DNA of 18,003 nt. Source: an uncultured Prevotella sp. (GTDB taxonomy: Bacteria > Bacteroidota > Bacteroidia > Bacteroidales > Bacteroidaceae). The notes under the pieces are model-generated. The model worked only from the letters and a program-made list of their open reading frames with translations, made no database searches and had not been told where the DNA came from. Numbering within the stretch: position 1 is the stretch's first letter; each line of letters opens with the position of its first letter. Both the position numbers and the translations under genes were made by a program. The DNA is taken from positions 1 to 18,003 of the forward strand of contig CAAFFL010000225.1 in NCBI GenBank assembly GCA_900762125.1. Direction: 5' to 3'. Shown piece by piece: positions 1-6,982 of the stretch.

Positions 1-9
1 ACCAAGTCG

Positions 10-33
10 CCCCTCCCCCTCCAGGGGGCGGGG
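10..33. repeat. C-rich/G-rich inverted repeat before the first gene
   Basis: Two 11-base arms (10-20 and 23-33) pair with one mismatch (T14/C29) around a 2-base centre. No T-run follows on the plus strand, so an intrinsic terminator for an upstream gene is doubtful. Similar C-rich/G-rich sequence occurs in other gaps here (4466-4495, 14592-14660), which suggests an interspersed intergenic element. The rest of the first 64 bases is an A-rich leader with no visible promoter. Confidence 0.45.
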
Positions 34-64
34 GATTACAGAGATAAACAATAACAAAGCAACA

Positions 65-2110
65 ATGAAAAGAACAATCCTTTCCCTCCTCTCCCTGCTC
101 TTCGTCCTGAGCGTCTCCGCCGTGACGAAGCAGCAGCTGCGCGTGCTCTATGTGGGCGGTAGCCCGGAGATGGAGCTCATGGGTGTGGCAAAGAAGCCCG
201 CCCAGAAGGTCATCGACAAATCGGTGAAGAGCCGCATGGCCTCCTTTGAGCAATTCCTGAAAACCTATTTCACCACCGTCCGCGTCATCAACGCCCGTGA
301 CTACACCGCCGCGATGAGCAACGACTACGACGTCACCATCTTCGACGGCAAGCCGAAGGCGCTGCAGGAGGCCATCATTGAGCGGGGCCCCGACGGCCGC
401 GTCACGCGCTATGAGCAGGCAAAGTACCTCCCGATGGACTTCGACCGCGCCACACTCTGCATCGCCGACGCCAGTGAGACCATGGGCCGCTCTGTCGGCA
501 CGAAGATGGACTGGTACTGTCTCTGTCTGCAGGACAAGGCACACTCCTGGGTGAAGGACCACGCGATCTTCCGCGGCCCGTTCCCCGTCAACCTCAAGAC
601 GACGATGGAGCCCACACCCGAGGATGCGAAGATGCATGCCCAGTGGGAGCATAAGACGCTGCCCGAGAAGACGGAGATGTGGACCGTCATGACGAAGACC
701 TATAAGAACGACCCCACCTACCGCATCGGCATGGTGTCGCGCCCGTTCGGTTTCTTCGACTCTCCCGACGTGGAGTTCATCTCCAGCGGTGTCTGTGCAA
801 AGACCATCGACGCCGTGGCCATCGGTCGCCACGCCAACTTCTTCCACTGGGGCTTCTCCGCCTCGCCGCGTTACCTCACGCCCCAGGCCCGTGCCGTCCT
901 GGCCAACGCCATCGTCTATATCTCGAAGTTCAATGGCCAGCACCCCATCGCCCGCAAGCTCGACGAGAACATCACCACGCGCGACGTCATCCGCCGCGAG
1001 GATGTCTATGTCCACTCCCACAAGGGCTACGAGGACAACAAGGCGATGAACAAGCAGTTCTATGCCATGCTCGACAGCGTCTCGAAGGTCGCCAAGGCCA
1101 AGATCGCCAAGGGTCAGAAGCTCAACGACCAAGAAGAGACGTATAAGGACTTCGACATCGCGCAGGTGCCACCAGAGACCGACATCGACGGGTACTTCAA
1201 GGAGCACGGCCCCGAGCTCTACCATGTTCTCGGCACCGACGACAAGGCTTGGGCCGACTACTATCGTCGCAACATGCCCTACTTCCATCCCTCGATGACG
1301 AAGTCGTGGGACGAGGACATCGACGAGGACGTGCGCTCACTGGGCATCGCCAACAACGACGTCCGCCTCCTCGACCGTTGCATCACGATGCTCGAGCAGG
1401 GTGACAGCGTAGCCAAGGCCACGCGCATTCTCCATCGCTACACCCTCTGCCGCTTCCAGACGCCCAAGGAGTGGCGACAGTGGCTGACGACCTATCGCGA
1501 CAAGCTCTTCTTCACCGAGGCCGGCGGCTGGCTCTGGCTCGTGAACAGCCAGGACCCGAAGACCCCGGGCAACGACTACAACGTCCGCCTCAACGAAGAG
1601 GAGGCCACGCGCCAGGCAGCGAAGGCCGCCGCAGCGAAGGCCGATCCTGAGGTCGCTAAGGCCGCTGCGCCCGCTAAGGCCTCTTCTTCCTCGCTAGCCA
1701 TCACCGTTGTCGGTTCCCCCGCCCCCGCCCTGGCGACCGATTTCCAGAACCCCGTGGCCCTCGCCGCCCGCCTGGAGCAGGCTGCTGATGGCGCCCTCCA
1801 GCTCGCCGTCTACCAGAAGATTGAGACCGGCTTCCACACCTACGCCCACTGCGCCGACAGCGACCCCTTCATCGTCACCGAGGTGAAGGTCGCCCTGCCC
1901 GACGGTTGGAAGACCGTTGGCAAGCTGCAGGCACCTACAGTGAAGCCGCTCGGCCAGACCGGCACCACGATCTACGAGGGCTCCGGTGTCTTCCGTCAGA
2001 CCATCTCCGGTAGCGGTGCAGGCACCGCCAAGGTCACCGTCTCCTATCAGGTCTGCGACGCCAACCAGTGCCGCATGCCCGCTGAGGAAACCTTCGAAAT
2101 AAAACTTTAA
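65..2110 (+). CDS. Exported protein: ThuA-like domain fused to a DsbD-N-like domain
   Basis: A 681-residue protein with an N-terminal signal peptide (residues 1 to about 19: basic start, long hydrophobic run, small residues before VTKQQ). Residues about 24-305 look like a ThuA/glutamine-amidotransferase-like fold: an opening LRVLYVGGSPE strand, DVTIFDG, and an ending FFHWGFSASP...AIVYISKFNG. A helical middle part (about 305-535) has no family I recognise. An Ala/Lys/Ser-rich linker (about 538-560) leads to a C-terminal domain (about 562-681) like the N-terminal domain of DsbD, with cysteines C596, C664 and C669. The CDANQC pair (C-x4-C) fits the reductant-transfer site of that family. No membrane domain of DsbD is present. 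Only 6 bases separate it from the next gene, a TlpA-type thioredoxin, so the two are probably co-transcribed and may exchange electrons in the periplasm. The redox role is inferred. The ThuA assignment rests on sequence feel and a few motifs. Confidence 0.7.
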   Translation: MKRTILSLLSLLFVLSVSAVTKQQLRVLYVGGSPEMELMGVAKKPAQKVIDKSVKSRMASFEQFLKTYFTTVRVINARDYTAAMSNDYDVTIFDGKPKALQEAIIERGPDGRVTRYEQAKYLPMDFDRATLCIADASETMGRSVGTKMDWYCLCLQDKAHSWVKDHAIFRGPFPVNLKTTMEPTPEDAKMHAQWEHKTLPEKTEMWTVMTKTYKNDPTYRIGMVSRPFGFFDSPDVEFISSGVCAKTIDAVAIGRHANFFHWGFSASPRYLTPQARAVLANAIVYISKFNGQHPIARKLDENITTRDVIRREDVYVHSHKGYEDNKAMNKQFYAMLDSVSKVAKAKIAKGQKLNDQEETYKDFDIAQVPPETDIDGYFKEHGPELYHVLGTDDKAWADYYRRNMPYFHPSMTKSWDEDIDEDVRSLGIANNDVRLLDRCITMLEQGDSVAKATRILHRYTLCRFQTPKEWRQWLTTYRDKLFFTEAGGWLWLVNSQDPKTPGNDYNVRLNEEEATRQAAKAAAAKADPEVAKAAAPAKASSSSLAITVVGSPAPALATDFQNPVALAARLEQAADGALQLAVYQKIETGFHTYAHCADSDPFIVTEVKVALPDGWKTVGKLQAPTVKPLGQTGTTIYEGSGVFRQTISGSGAGTAKVTVSYQVCDANQCRMPAEETFEIKL

Positions 2111-2116
2111 AAGCAA

Positions 2117-4462
2117 ATGAAAACAACACTCAAGGCCCTCCTCGCCGCGGCCCTCCTTTCCGCCTCGGCATCTGCCTTCGCTGGCAGCTTCGTCATCAAG
2201 GCGAACCTCAAGGGAAGGAAATGGGAAGGAAAGAAGGTCATCCTCTGCATCGGGCGCGGCGCGCAGGAGTATCACCCCATCGACTCTGCCGTCATCAGCA
2301 AGGGCCTCGTCACCTTCAAGGGCAAGACCGACGGCCCGCAGCTCCTCACCCTCCGCTTCTACGAGGACGACAACCGTGAGCAGTTCACCTCTAAAGGTGC
2401 CATCATGCGTCCGTGCCTCCCGCTCTTCATCGGTGCGGAGAAGGTCACCGTCACCGCCGATGTCGACAGTCTCGACAACGACTTCTATGCCTTCGGCTCC
2501 GTCAGACCGTACAACTACTATCCCGGCTTCACCGTCACCGGCTCTGATCAGGCTGCGAAGTATGTGGAGTACAACCGCCAGAAGTCGGCCGTCGGCGCAA
2601 AGGTCAACCAGGTTATGGACCCCTACTATGACTTCCTTCAGCGCCGTGCGCAGAGTCCGCTGCGTGAGGGCGTGGAGGCTATCGATGCCGCCGAGCCGCT
2701 GAAGAAGGAGTATAAAAAGGTACGCGTAGATTGGGCTATGGCACATGCCGCTGAGGCTGTCGGCATCGAAGCGTTCTATGACGACATGGATGTCTACACC
2801 CTCCAGCAGATCAACGCCTTTGAGGCCGCTGTGCCCGCAAAGCTGAAGGCCACAACGCTCGCAAAGAAGGCCATTGCCCATGCCGACAGCATCAAGGGCT
2901 CCGCTGAGGGAGCGAAGTTCATCGACTTCACCCTTCAGACGCCCGACGGCAAGCCGGTCAAGATCAGCGACTATGCCGAACGTGGCAAGTATTGCCTCGT
3001 GGAGTTCTGGGCCAGCTGGTGCGGTCCCTGCCGGGCCGACATCCCGCATCTGAAAGAGGCATGGGAGGCATATCATGGTCAGGGCTTCAACATGATCTCC
3101 ATCTCCATGGACACGAACAAGGCCGCATGGCTCGCCGCACTGAAGCGCGAGGGCATGACGTGGCCGCAGGGCTCAGACCTGAAGGGCTTCGAGGCCATCG
3201 CGAAAGCTTACAACTTCAACGGCATACCGTTCTGCATCCTCGTCGGTCCCGACGGCACGATCATCCAGCGCAACTGGCGTGGCAGCTATATGGACCGCGA
3301 CCTGGTGAAGTTCTATGGTCAGCACTATGGCGACCGATGGAACAAGGCCAACACGTCGTTCCAGCTCAATGGCATCTTCTGGGACAAGGAGTCGAAGGAC
3401 CCCGGCCATGAGTTCTACACGAAGCTCGACGGCAAGAAGATGTACCTCTACTATGAGCGTGAGGGCAAGCAGGCTGTCGACAGCACCGACATCAATCTCG
3501 GACAGTTCACCGTCAAGGGCGACCTTGGGCAGCAGTGCAGCCGTGGCATGCTCACCGTCGGGCCGTTCAACCCCTACGCTGGCAGACAGGGCATTGATTA
3601 CTATCTCGAGCCGACATCGCAGAGCGTGACGATCCTTCCCGACTCGATGACTATCAAGTATCAGTATGGCTCGAAGACGGAGGAAGAGTACTTCCAGTTC
3701 TCCGAGCAGACGAAGAACCTCATGGCACAGATGCAGACCATCGGCCAGCAGGCGCAGGCCGCACAGGATGATGCCACGCGGGCACCGCTGAAGAAGCAGC
3801 TCGACGGACTGCAGGCGCAGTATCGAGCCGCGCAGGAGAAGTTCATCAACGAGCATCCGAAGTCGAACGTTGTCCCCGACCTGCTCATCTTCCTCTCGCA
3901 GAGCCAGCCGCTGGCGGAGACGAAGCGGATGTTTGACGCGATGAACGACGACGCCAAGCAGAGCCGCTGGGGCAAGGAGATCGCCGACGACATCGCCGCA
4001 CAGGAGCGTGTGGCGCCGGGCAAGCCCGCACCGACGTTCGCCAAGAAGGACGTGCTCACGGGCAAGACCGTCGACCTGAAGGCGTTCCGCGGCAAGTATG
4101 TCGTCCTCGACTTCTGGGCTACGTGGTGCGTGCCGTGCCGCGCCAGCAACCCACACATGATCGACCTCTACAACCGCTTCCATAAGAAAGGGCTGGAGTT
4201 CATCTTCATCGCCGACGACGACAGCAATGTCGCCAAGCTGAAGGCGGCCATCAAGAAGGACGGCCTCACGAAGATGCACCACGTGCTCCGCGGTCTGAAG
4301 TATAACCGTGAGACGGGCGAGACCGATAAGACCAACGACCTCGACGAGTTCTACGGTATCCACGAGATTCCTTCGAAGTTCCTCATCGACCCCGATGGCA
4401 ACATCGTCGGCAAGTTTGAGAGCGACAAGCTCGACAAGAAGCTCACGGAGATCTATCAGTAG
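2117..4462 (+). CDS. Exported double thioredoxin, tandem DUF4369-TlpA units
   Basis: A 781-residue protein with a clear signal peptide (residues 1-22, ending SASAFA). It appears to be two similar halves. Half one has a DUF4369-like beta domain (about 23-125), a helical linker, then a TlpA/AhpC-type thioredoxin domain (about 265-400) with active site WCGPC (C302, C305) and cis-Pro loop GIP. Half two repeats this: a DUF4369-like domain (about 410-530), a Gln/Ala-rich helical and possibly coiled-coil linker (about 535-630), then a second thioredoxin domain (about 640-781) with WCVPC (C671, C674) and HEIP. Typical DUF4369-TlpA proteins of Bacteroidota have one unit of roughly 350-400 residues, so this is about double. 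Both active sites look intact, so two disulfide-handling centres in one periplasmic chain are likely. Partner and substrate are unknown. It sits 6 bases after the DsbD-N-like gene, which suggests a shared pathway. Confidence 0.88.
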   Translation: MKTTLKALLAAALLSASASAFAGSFVIKANLKGRKWEGKKVILCIGRGAQEYHPIDSAVISKGLVTFKGKTDGPQLLTLRFYEDDNREQFTSKGAIMRPCLPLFIGAEKVTVTADVDSLDNDFYAFGSVRPYNYYPGFTVTGSDQAAKYVEYNRQKSAVGAKVNQVMDPYYDFLQRRAQSPLREGVEAIDAAEPLKKEYKKVRVDWAMAHAAEAVGIEAFYDDMDVYTLQQINAFEAAVPAKLKATTLAKKAIAHADSIKGSAEGAKFIDFTLQTPDGKPVKISDYAERGKYCLVEFWASWCGPCRADIPHLKEAWEAYHGQGFNMISISMDTNKAAWLAALKREGMTWPQGSDLKGFEAIAKAYNFNGIPFCILVGPDGTIIQRNWRGSYMDRDLVKFYGQHYGDRWNKANTSFQLNGIFWDKESKDPGHEFYTKLDGKKMYLYYEREGKQAVDSTDINLGQFTVKGDLGQQCSRGMLTVGPFNPYAGRQGIDYYLEPTSQSVTILPDSMTIKYQYGSKTEEEYFQFSEQTKNLMAQMQTIGQQAQAAQDDATRAPLKKQLDGLQAQYRAAQEKFINEHPKSNVVPDLLIFLSQSQPLAETKRMFDAMNDDAKQSRWGKEIADDIAAQERVAPGKPAPTFAKKDVLTGKTVDLKAFRGKYVVLDFWATWCVPCRASNPHMIDLYNRFHKKGLEFIFIADDDSNVAKLKAAIKKDGLTKMHHVLRGLKYNRETGETDKTNDLDEFYGIHEIPSKFLIDPDGNIVGKFESDKLDKKLTEIYQ

Positions 4463-4465
4463 TAG

Positions 4466-4495
4466 CCCCTCTCCCCCCGGCCCCCTCTTCCCGCA
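4466..4495 (+). repeat. C-rich tract after the double-thioredoxin gene
   Basis: An almost pure pyrimidine stretch broken by a few G bases, just after the TAG stop. It resembles one arm of the C-rich/G-rich elements at 10-33 and 14592-14660 but has no matching G-rich arm. It may be a degenerate copy. Confidence 0.3.
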
Positions 4496-4549
4496 GCAAT
4501 GCTCCATAACATCTGCCGTCGCCACACGTGGACGGCAATGGTGATGATG

Positions 4550-4580
4550 ATGGAACACGCTTCGCGGGCTCCATTTTTAT
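4550..4580 (+). terminator. Probable intrinsic terminator for the redox gene pair
   Basis: On the plus strand an 11-base arm (4550-4560) and its partner (4564-4574) pair with two internal mismatches around a TTC loop. They are followed by T-rich sequence (TTTTATT, from 4575). This lies 88 bases after the stop of the double-thioredoxin gene and overlaps the stop codon of the convergent LolA-like gene (4577-4579). The opposite strand has no T-run after the hairpin, so it would act only on plus-strand transcripts. Confidence 0.5.
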
Positions 4581-5236
4581 TCCTCCCCCCGCTTGTCGAT
4601 GAACTGATAGGTGCGGTACTTCTGGCGGGGGAAGACGAAGAGGTGGTCGCTGATGTTGCCACAGCGGAAGTTGCTCAGCTTCACCGTTGTCCAGAAGAAG
4701 AGGACTTTTACACGGATGTTGATCGGCACACGGGAGCGCTTGTCGATAGTCGCTGCGGCATGCTTCACGCCACTGCTTGTGCCGGGCTTCGCATCGATGT
4801 AGACGATGTAGGTGTTGCCCTTCTCCTCCAGGCGGTAGGTGAAGTCGGTGAGGCGCCAGGTGTACTTCCCCGAGTATTTGTCCTTCTTGTCCGATGCGGC
4901 CTTGTGGATCTCCACCTCCTTGCGCTTCGCGTCGACACGGTAGTAGGTCACGCCGTCGCTCCAGGCACTGATGCGGTCCTCGAGGAAGCGAACTTTCTTA
5001 CCCTTCATGGCGATGTTGCCGTGCGTCTTGTAGATGCCGATGATGTTCACGTCGTAGCTGACCGAAGACCCCTGCGGCCCGAACACCATGTCGTAGGTGT
5101 GCTTGAAGACCTGCCAGGCCAGTTGCGCGTTCGTCGCCTGCTTCTTTGCGGGGACAGGCATAGCTGTTGCGCTAGCCGCCCAGAGAGTAACGGCCAGTGT
5201 GCATAGGAGGAATATCAAGTTGCGATGCATCTTCAT
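4577..5236 (-). CDS. LolA-like exported protein
   Basis: A protein of 219 residues from the ATG at 5236, or 217 from the ATG at 5230. The frame stays open to 5353, but the promoter at 5262-5293 lies inside that extension and the signal peptide begins right at MKMHRNLIFLLCTLAV, so the short start is chosen. Residues 1-25 form a signal peptide ending ASATA. No lipobox cysteine is present at the cleavage site. The mature part, with IAMKGKKVRFLEDRISAWSDGVTYYRVD and further beta-rich sequence ending in the C-terminal FRCG...FVFPRQKY, fits the LolA/LolB-like half-barrel proteins that Bacteroidota use as lipoprotein carriers or relatives. It is not the usual LolA neighbourhood (no ftsK nearby), so it may be a paralogue. 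It has its own promoter and converges on the redox pair. Confidence 0.75.
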   Translation of the reverse strand: MKMHRNLIFLLCTLAVTLWAASATAMPVPAKKQATNAQLAWQVFKHTYDMVFGPQGSSVSYDVNIIGIYKTHGNIAMKGKKVRFLEDRISAWSDGVTYYRVDAKRKEVEIHKAASDKKDKYSGKYTWRLTDFTYRLEEKGNTYIVYIDAKPGTSSGVKHAAATIDKRSRVPINIRVKVLFFWTTVKLSNFRCGNISDHLFVFPRQKYRTYQFIDKRGEE

Positions 5237-5261
5237 CTTCTGTTGCGGATTATCGTCGTCG

Positions 5262-5293
5262 CAAAGGTAGCTCTTTTCTGTCAATGGTACAAA
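5262..5293 (-). promoter_or_regulatory. Bacteroidota-type promoter for the LolA-like gene
   Basis: Read on the minus strand: a -33 element TTTG (5290-5293), a 20-base spacer, and a -7 element TACCTTTG (5262-5269). This matches the known Bacteroidota consensus TTTG - 19 to 21 - TAnnTTTG. Transcription should begin near 5256, giving a leader of about 20 bases to the ATG at 5236. Confidence 0.75.
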
Positions 5294-5361
5294 TAATGAA
5301 GACATTTTAATAATTATCCGTGACGGTTTGAACAATGTGAAGGATAAATTCATTCGGATTG

Positions 5362-5393
5362 TTTGGCAGATTCAAGTAAAACGCTTATTTTTG
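5362..5393 (+). promoter_or_regulatory. Bacteroidota-type promoter for the ATPase/nuclease-fold gene
   Basis: Plus strand: TTTG (5362-5365), a spacer of exactly 20 bases, then TATTTTTG (5386-5393). The expected start of transcription is near 5399. That falls at or after the ATG at 5397 and well after the ATG at 5328, so translation most likely begins at the ATG at 5427 with a leader of about 28 bases. The -33 elements of this promoter and of the opposing one are 68 bases apart across an A+T-rich stretch. Confidence 0.75.
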
Positions 5394-5426
5394 CAAATGG
5401 AGGCAGACACAACGCCTGGTACTGAT

Positions 5427-6968
5427 ATGAAATACCCTATAGGAATACAAGACTTTGAGAAGCTACGCACAGATAGTTTTACCTATGTCGACAAGACCGC
5501 ATTGGTGTTCAGACTCATCAATGAGGGAACCTATTATTTCCTCAGTCGTCCTCGTCGCTTTGGCAAGAGCCTGCTTATCTCCACCCTGGAAGCATTCTTC
5601 GAAGGCAAGCGTGAGTTGTTCAAGGGCTTGGCCGTAGAACAGCTGGAGACGGAGTGGAGCAGCCATCCCATCTTCCACATGGACTTCAACACTGCCAGCT
5701 ACAAATCAGTTGATGATCTGCGCAATGTGTTGAACGACTACCTCACGAGGTGGGAGGCACAATATGGTGCCCGCCCCTCGGAGAAAACCCTGCCTTTACG
5801 CTTCAAGGGCGTCATCGAGCGTGCGGCTGTGCAGGCCGGACATCGTGCAGTAATCTTGGTGGACGAATACGACAAGCCCCTGCTGCAGACGATGGACAAC
5901 GAACAGCTCCAAGACGAGCTGCGGGACGAGATGAAGGCGTTCTATTCTGTGTTGAAGACACAGGACAAATACATCCGGCTGGGCTTCCTGACAGGTGTGA
6001 CAAAGTTTAGCAAGGTGAGCGTCTTCAGCGACCTGAACAACATCACCGACATCTCCATCGACGCCCGCTATCAGGCTATCTGCGGCATCACGGAAGAGGA
6101 GTTGCATGCCTATTTCAAGGACAGTATCTCCGAGTTGGCGCAGGCCTATCATGTGACGGACGAGGAGATGGCTGCACGCCTTCGTCGTCGTTACGACGGT
6201 TACCATTTTGTAGACAATGGCGTAGGCCTCTACAATCCGTTCAGCTTGCTGAGCACGTTCAGCAAATGTCGTCTGGGTAATTATTGGTTTGAGACCGGCA
6301 CGCCCACTTATCTGGTCAAGCTCCTGCAACGTGATAGTTTCCGACTGCCTGATCTCAACGGCGCTGAGGTGATGGGAAGTATGCTGAGCAGTGTGGATAG
6401 CGTGACCTCCGATCCTCTGCCATTGATCTATCAGAGCGGGTATCTCACGATCAAGGACTACGACCCAGAGTTCGACCTGTACACCCTGGGGTTCCCCAAT
6501 GAAGAAGTGGCAGAAGGCTTCACGCAGTTCCTCTTACCCTATTACACCAATACCTCGAGGGAAAAATCACCATTCTTCATTGGTAGTTTCATCAAAGACT
6601 TACGGGCGGGGCGTCCACGCGATTTCATGACGCGCATGGAAGCGTTCTTTGCCGACACCGACTATCGTGTGGTGGGCGACTCGGAACTCTATTTCCAGAA
6701 CGTATTCTTCATCATCGCACGCCTGTTGGGCTTCTACACTGAGGTGGAACGGACCACATCCGATGGGCGTATGGACATGACCATTCAGACGAAGGACTTC
6801 GTCTATATTATCGAGTTCAAGCTCGACAAGACTGCCGACGAGGCGTTGCAGCAGATTGACGACAACCACTATGCCGCACCGTTTGCTGCTGATTCTCGCA
6901 AACTATTTAAGATAGGAGTGAACTTTTCATTGAAACGTCGTTGCATCGACGAATGGAAAGTGGAGTAA
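5427..6968 (+). CDS. AAA-ATPase-like protein with C-terminal PD-(D/E)XK nuclease fold
   Basis: A 513-residue protein from MKYPIGIQDFEKLR, the usual opening of this family. Upstream in-frame ATGs (5328, 5397) lie before or at the promoter. Residues about 1-280 are the AAA-ATPase-like part: YVDKT, a P-loop variant RPRRFGKSLL (41-50), a Walker B strand AVILVDEYD (141-149) and the TGVTKFSKVSVFSDLNNITDIS signature (189-210). The C-terminal part (about 430-513) carries D450, then E463-F-K465, which fits the PD-(D/E)XK motif of the DUF1703 type, followed by ALQQI. The family is abundant and often multicopy in Bacteroidota. Its function is not established, and DNA-related, defence or mobile-element roles have been considered. 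The gene is visibly richer in A+T than its neighbours: a hand count gives 27 G/C in 5461-5520 against 44 in 7741-7800. This suggests a more recent arrival. The S9 peptidase gene starts 14 bases downstream. Confidence 0.9.
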   Translation: MKYPIGIQDFEKLRTDSFTYVDKTALVFRLINEGTYYFLSRPRRFGKSLLISTLEAFFEGKRELFKGLAVEQLETEWSSHPIFHMDFNTASYKSVDDLRNVLNDYLTRWEAQYGARPSEKTLPLRFKGVIERAAVQAGHRAVILVDEYDKPLLQTMDNEQLQDELRDEMKAFYSVLKTQDKYIRLGFLTGVTKFSKVSVFSDLNNITDISIDARYQAICGITEEELHAYFKDSISELAQAYHVTDEEMAARLRRRYDGYHFVDNGVGLYNPFSLLSTFSKCRLGNYWFETGTPTYLVKLLQRDSFRLPDLNGAEVMGSMLSSVDSVTSDPLPLIYQSGYLTIKDYDPEFDLYTLGFPNEEVAEGFTQFLLPYYTNTSREKSPFFIGSFIKDLRAGRPRDFMTRMEAFFADTDYRVVGDSELYFQNVFFIIARLLGFYTEVERTTSDGRMDMTIQTKDFVYIIEFKLDKTADEALQQIDDNHYAAPFAADSRKLFKIGVNFSLKRRCIDEWKVE

Positions 6969-6982
6969 CATAAAAAAAAATT

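Noticed and set aside
4515..4536. Hairpin GCCGT/ACGGC with CCAC/GTGG inside as a terminator
   Set aside because: It has a bulge, a 2-base loop and no T-run on either strand. The hairpin at 4550-4574 followed by T-rich sequence is better.
1694..4558. Two long minus-strand frames (1694-3076 and 3173-4558) opposite the redox genes
   Set aside because: No recognisable motifs, and the plus-strand proteins have signal peptides and CxxC sites. These are codon-bias shadows.
4499..5206. Plus-strand frame opposite the LolA-like gene
   Set aside because: The minus-strand frame has a signal peptide and a good promoter, while this one has only low-complexity Val/Asp/Leu composition.
6972..6980. A9 run as a phase-variation switch
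   Set aside because: It lies before the start codon, outside any frame, and A-rich leaders are normal in Bacteroidota.
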